A DNA stretch of 64,000 nucleotides from Molanna angustata (taxonomy: Eukaryota > Arthropoda > Insecta > Trichoptera > Molannidae). The position numbers and the translations under genes were made by a program. This document shows, one piece after another, positions 59,251-64,000 of this stretch. Each line of letters opens with the position of its first letter. The first letter of the stretch is position 1. The stretch lies in contig OY754968.1 of NCBI GenBank assembly GCA_963576475.1, positions 19,194,234 through 19,258,233 on the forward strand, given 5' to 3'. The notes beneath the pieces were generated by a model. The model was not told the origin of the DNA, did not search any database, and was given only the letters and a program-made list of their open reading frames with translations.

Positions 59251-61640
59251 GGTGCCGAAATTGCTAATCTAGAGGGCTCCATGAGCTAATTTTCGTGCTG
59301 TGAATTTTTCGTCAATCATTTAGCGTTCTGTGAAGGGGCCGTTAACAGTCCCCATATGCAGAGCGGGTGGTGTTGGTAGTAGCGAAAGAAAATAACAAGA
59401 AAGAATGACAGAGGAGCAAATTCTTATAGTTTAATCTTAAAATGTAGTAGGACAATTTTTCCTTAGGTTGTAAATAATATTTTATTTTGTAGCTAATATA
59501 TTTTATGTTTCTTTATCTATTAAATATTTCTGATGTAAAAAAAATTTTATCTACTTTTCTAAACCCTACACTTATTTATTTCTTTTAATAAAAATATATT
59601 TAAAAAAAATTCTGTTTGATAATGTCAATTAATTCAAACATTACATATATATCAAAACACTGATGGGTATATTAAGTCAAAATATACCTACAAAATACAA
59701 TACAATGGAACGATAAAAATATTACATTGTCATTTCATAATAAATAGGACGACTATGTGTGGTCAATTTCATATTAAAATACCACACAAATTACTAAATA
59801 TATGAAATTAATGATAATAATAATATAAATTATTTATATAGCGCAGTTTAATGATTCAGGATCATTCTAAGTGCGCTTATATTCTGTGTTATGTTCCTCT
59901 ACGAAACGAAGCTATTTTCAGTCCTTTAAAGAAGGTGTTCTTGCTTTGTGCAAGATTGCACAAAATTGAAAAAATAAATTCACAAAAAATCAACAATCGA
60001 TATCAGTATAATAGTTTAATTATGTAAAAAATATTGATGATATTAAAAATAATATTTGCATTTTAAAAATAGTATTTGTTTTTTCTCTGCATTGAAGTGT
60101 TGGTAGCTGTGAAGACTATGATAACGACCATGATTTAAAGCTATACGTTAAAAAATACATTGTTTTTAATGATAATCCATCAAAAGCGTTTACTTATATC
60201 TGCCTACTCTAAGAACTCGTTAGTATAACATGACTGATTTCAATTTCCGACAGTATAATATAAGCGTGAAAGATCTCGAACCTCAAGACCTAGTTGGTCA
60301 AGTATGTGGGTAAGTACTGTACTATATTGTATATTGAAACATAAGTACATGGTACATAGGTCATTGTATAATATTGAGTGCTTCTTATGTTTTTGTAGTC
60401 GTAGATATAAAGCAGGATTGATCTTAGAAATAATTTTTTTTTGCGATCGCACAGGAACACCTTTTATTTTAACACCAGTACTTCCGTGAGAGATATGATT
60501 AAGTAGATAAGTTATGATCATTATTTGTTTTCAATAGTAAATTTTTCATTATAAATTTGAAATTTATAGTAAAAAAACTCACTATGTTCATAAAATATAT
60601 ATCAAAGTATTGACAAGATAAACGCTGGCAAATGTAGTCTTATACCTAATGAAAATAATGCATAATTTTAGGAAGGTTAGTAAATAGGTACCTACTTTAA
60701 TATAGTTATTTGTTTATGTTATCAATTTCAAAAATACAAGTTATATTACAATATTAATTTCAATTTTCATTTAGTGATAAAACACGTTGAAATTGGCATA
60801 AAAATAGCATAACTTGTGGTAAACATGGCACTAAAACCTGCAAGAATAGTACCTATAGGTATTGCGCTAAAACAGAAGAAAATTCAAAAACGAACTTTGG
60901 TAAACGAACTCTCGAAGCAAGAAGGCGAACATATTTACTTTATTCTTATTCTTCAAAGATTTTAAATTTATATGGTTGGCGAAGGAATAACTACACGGTG
61001 CCCTTAGATCTGTATAATGCGTGTTTTTTCGGTTTTCTCTACATATTATCTGCAATATGAAAACGGTATGACACTATGACCATGGATGTATAGGTAACTA
61101 TGACAGATATTTTGGTATTCATCTTAGCTCTACAATCTGTTGATAGTATGTATGTATGTACCTATAGCTTTTTTATGCGCACCAACACAACTTTTTAACC
61201 AGCAATAAATAACCTTTGTTTGATCGATATCATAGATTTTAATTACTTATCTTTATTAAGTTATTGACAAGATGTTTCTAATAAAATGTGTCATATAAAA
61301 GAGTTCTAAAGTATCTACGTAAAAATATGACAAATAAAAGAAAATTTTTATCATATTGTGGCTACAGATTCCTACCAGAACTACTTTTTAAACGAAGAGA
61401 TTTTAATAGTTTTTAGTTTATTATGAGACAAATAGGTATATGAAATTTTATCGAAAAAACAGGACCTAGCGTCGACTCTGATTAAGCGGCACCAAATAAT
61501 ACTAAGGTAGGTGTGTACCTAATAATACGACGAACAATCACCTAGCATACTCATTACTTGGCCTTTCATCGTAGCCGCACCGCGCTCCCTTATTTCGTGA
61601 ATGCTGCAAATTAATAATATTCAATCATTTCTTACAACGG
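59251..61640. other. Mostly AT-rich, nothing coding
   Basis: Contains ATTATTTATATAGCGCAGTTT (59827), TAAGTGCGCTTATATTC and a TTGTGC-AAGATT-GCACAA hairpin near 59955, which look like a LINE 3' UTR. Also modestly balanced DNA around 61465-61610 (CGTAGCCGCACCGCGCTCCC). No gene supported. Confidence 0.4.
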
Positions 61641-61642
61641 CC

Positions 61643-61670
61643 ACATACATACATACATACATACGAAACT
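61643..61670. repeat. CATA tetranucleotide microsatellite
   Basis: CATACATACATACATACATAC lies after GGCCA, consistent with a LINE or SINE tail in minus orientation, but no body is recognised. Confidence 0.75.
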
Positions 61671-62029
61671 ATATATCTACCAATACCTGCACAATCTTAC
61701 CGTTCGGATAATTTCAAATTAAATATCGTACATTGTTTGATTCGTACATATATACATGTAGGTACATATTGGTTACTTTGGATTGACCAAGCTATAATAC
61801 ATATCTGTACCTACGAGTAAATCATATTACCTATTGTTATGTAACAATAATTTTATTGTTACCATAATACACATTAACCAAAATTATCTGAATATTTGAT
61901 TTCATATAAAGTTTCAATATAGATTATTTATAATTTATGATCGATTCATACAGTAAAACCGTTGAAGGGTCCACGTTATAGAGAAACTGGCTTAAATCAG
62001 TGTATGTGTTTAATGAAACAACTAACTTG

Positions 62030-62280
62030 TTTTCAACATCTCAATACGCACCTATAGGACTTACGACCTGTCATTGGCTGGTTTACGTGATCACTTTATG
62101 CGCTTGCGCAACGTTCACCAATTGTGTTTCCTTATTAAGTTCCCTTATCTATGCAATTTTGAATGTTCTTTATATTTTAATAATGAGAAACTGATCGTTT
62201 GAAAACAAGCTGTTTTTACCATTGCCATCTATGAAGTAACGAAGAAACCATTTTGTAGCGCCATTAATTGAGAAATTGTT
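62030..62280 (+). repeat. Dispersed repeat family F
   Basis: AACATCTCAATACGCACC, CATTGGCTGGTTTACGTGAT, ATGCGCTTGCGCAACGTTC, CGTTTGAAAACAAGCTG and GCCATCTATGAAGTAACG occur in the same order as in 20655-20910 and 27988-28110. A 64-codon frame (62000-62194) is a chance reading. Confidence 0.55.
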
Positions 62281-62313
62281 TTTTTGTAAACAATGAAAGC
62301 AACAGTCCTTATA

Positions 62314-62487
62314 TCACTAGCTATTTGTAGCCATGATCCAATTTGTCTGGTTCCCCTTTCTAAGGGTTACGAAGGTCAGATGGCAGTCGCTTCAATGTAG
62401 GTAATAACCAGACTCGCCAATTCCAGGATCATGGTCAAAGAGTACCCCGATAGAAACGGGACAAAAGCGCTATAAGGGGAAAGAAAT
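62314..62487 (+). mobile_element. Short retroposon with 18-bp TSD
   Basis: AAAGCAACAGTCCTTATA at 62296-62313 and 62488-62505 flanks a 174-bp insert. It contains AGGGTTACGAAGGTCAGATG, GGCAGTCGCTTC, a CCCCGATAGAAACGGGACAA hairpin region and GCGCTATAAGGGG. This wording resembles 3' ends of lepidopteran RTE-type retroposons (from memory, not searched). No ORF. Confidence 0.8.
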
Positions 62488-62505
62488 AAAGCAACAGTCC
62501 TTATA

Positions 62506-64000
62506 CATGAGGTGACACTTTTCTAGCTCAGATGAAATGTTTGAAAATATAAGATTTAATTAACTAGTGTTACCATCCCAGAGATGCAGGAATTATGTTA
62601 ATTATGACAAAAGATTGAGGAGTCAGTGGCAGAGCGAAAGCAATCCGCGATTGGGTTCGATTTCTTTGAGACTCGAAAAAAACGCATTTTTTGAATAATA
62701 ATTTTGAATAAGTAAACACCCTCAGAAAATTCAAGGTCTTTTTTTGGAAATGTTCTATTGAAAATAAATTAAATATACTAGCATGTTATTTTACAACAAC
62801 TTTAGATTTATTCACCACAACATGAACAACTGTGCATTATTAATATTCATATTCATTACAAACAACAAAATTTATGCGATTTATGTGTAAAATGAATTAT
62901 TTAAATGAACTTTACGTTTTGGTCTTAAAAATGGTCATTATTAGCGGTTGTTGCAAGTAAAATGGGCGGGTCTTGTCTCGGGGGAAGGACGGTCGAATTT
63001 AGAATTTTAATATACCAAAATTATCTACAAGAGTTGTAATAGACCATTAATATGACCCACAACCAGCACTTATGGTAATTTACTCAAAAACCTGAGAATA
63101 GAGTTGCTAAATTCTTTATGGTTAAAATTAATAATAACACCTTTACTAAAAATATAGTCGTGTAAATGTGAAATATATTACAAGTTGTGCAGGGTTAATG
63201 AATTATTAAAACTTTTTTTCTCAATATTTATCACTTCGATATTTTAAGTTTTTAAATATTCTGTCGCTCTTGTCGTTAAATATTATCGATATGATTTTTG
63301 AGCATAATTGAATTTCATTAAATTCATACCTATTTTCATGTCAATACGCTGAGAAAAATAAACAATGATTAAAAAACCAGAATACCGTTTAGGAAAACAG
63401 AATAATGAATTTTAAAAGGAATTTGATAAGAAAGGGTTTTCAAATTAACATTTTTTTTTCACATTAGGTATCCAATAAACTAATGCATTTTGAGATTCCT
63501 ATTTTTATGTGTGTTATTTTAATTAAAAATATATATATATATATCGGTGGGCGTACTATATAGTTTTCGTTAGACCTTTTCTCGTGATTCTATCAGTCTT
63601 TTATAATATTTTTTTGAAAATTACTTATATTTAATTACCATCATTTTCATGTTGAACATTCATTTAGTGGGTTCGCTCTTTTCAATTTATCTTTTTATAC
63701 CTACTTGTATATCACTAACATGTAGGTAGATATATCAGCGATTTTATTTCATGGAAATTTTCCTTTCTTTGGTAGGTATTTGGTGTTGCAATGATTGTAA
63801 TTTTTTCGTATTAAATTACTACCTATGAATTTAGTTTCGTTCGATATTATTCACTAACCACAAAAATAGATTGCAAAAAATAATTATGGGTACCTATTTT
63901 ATTCATTCGGGAAAAACAAACTAGGTGTTTGGGGTTGATCAACTCTTGCAGTTGTGGGTATATTATTTATAATGGATCTTATACATTATCGCTATAACAA
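62506..64000. other. AT-rich stretch, nothing recognised
   Basis: GTCAGTGGCAGAGCGAAAG and GGGTTCGATTTCTTTGAGAC (62621-62672) may be a decayed tRNA-derived SINE head. Otherwise only A/T runs and a short (TA)n at 63528-63544. Confidence 0.4.

Overview
This window looks like a strongly AT-rich, intergenic or deep-intronic stretch of an insect nuclear genome. Lepidoptera is the best guess, from the very frequent GGTAGGTACCTAC-type words, tRNA-derived SINEs with (AAAT)n-like tails, RTE- and Jockey/CR1-like LINE remnants and PIF/Harbinger-type MITEs. That placement is inference from composition, not from a gene. I found no convincing host protein-coding exon, no rRNA or CRISPR, and no tRNA gene that is not the head of a SINE. 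The recognisable coding DNA is of transposable-element origin.

Layout. 1-4.1 kb: two nearly identical head-to-tail copies of a repeat with about 313-bp tandem units and a conserved 3' hairpin end. 4.6-5.5 kb: a SINE-like element (family A) split by a 790-bp PIF/Harbinger derivative. 7-12 kb: LINE C-terminal fragments, a TIR element and a 73-bp tandem repeat. 12.9-16.8 kb: SINE A, a LINE copy with a 722-codon open reverse-transcriptase frame bounded by a 12-bp target-site duplication (TSD), and tRNA-derived SINE B copies. 15.8-20.3 kb: two nested inverted-repeat pairs around (TA)n and a decayed TE gene. 23.6-26.4 kb: RTE-like and CR1/L2-like LINE fossils and a 57-bp LINE insertion. 27.4-29.4 kb: two perfectly homogeneous short satellites (38 bp x14, 31 bp x9) and a palindrome. 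30-45 kb: scattered SINEs, LINE tails, a foldback element and several GC-balanced single-copy-looking islands. 45-54 kb: SINEs C and D, a nested pair of TIR elements rich in CGTACG, and MITEs. 55.5-59.3 kb: one RTE gene split by a 2.9-kb block of long (TA)n tracts, a 5'-truncated Jockey/CR1-like LINE and foldback elements. 59.3-64 kb: mostly AT-rich, with a short retroposon bearing an 18-bp TSD.

How the parts relate. Several non-autonomous families appear to share 3' ends with LINEs in the same window: SINE A with the RTE-like LINE at 13.2-15.4 kb, and SINE C with the Jockey/CR1-like LINE at 31.6-32.1 kb. Short 3' stem-loops recur in these ends. TSDs that can be read directly (11.4, 13.2, 26.3, 36.0, 49.7 and 62.3 kb) fix insertion boundaries and give relative ages of nested events. 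The most unusual structures are the TA-anchored foldback complex at 57.8-59.0 kb and the split RTE gene around it. Family labels are from pattern recognition; no database search was run.
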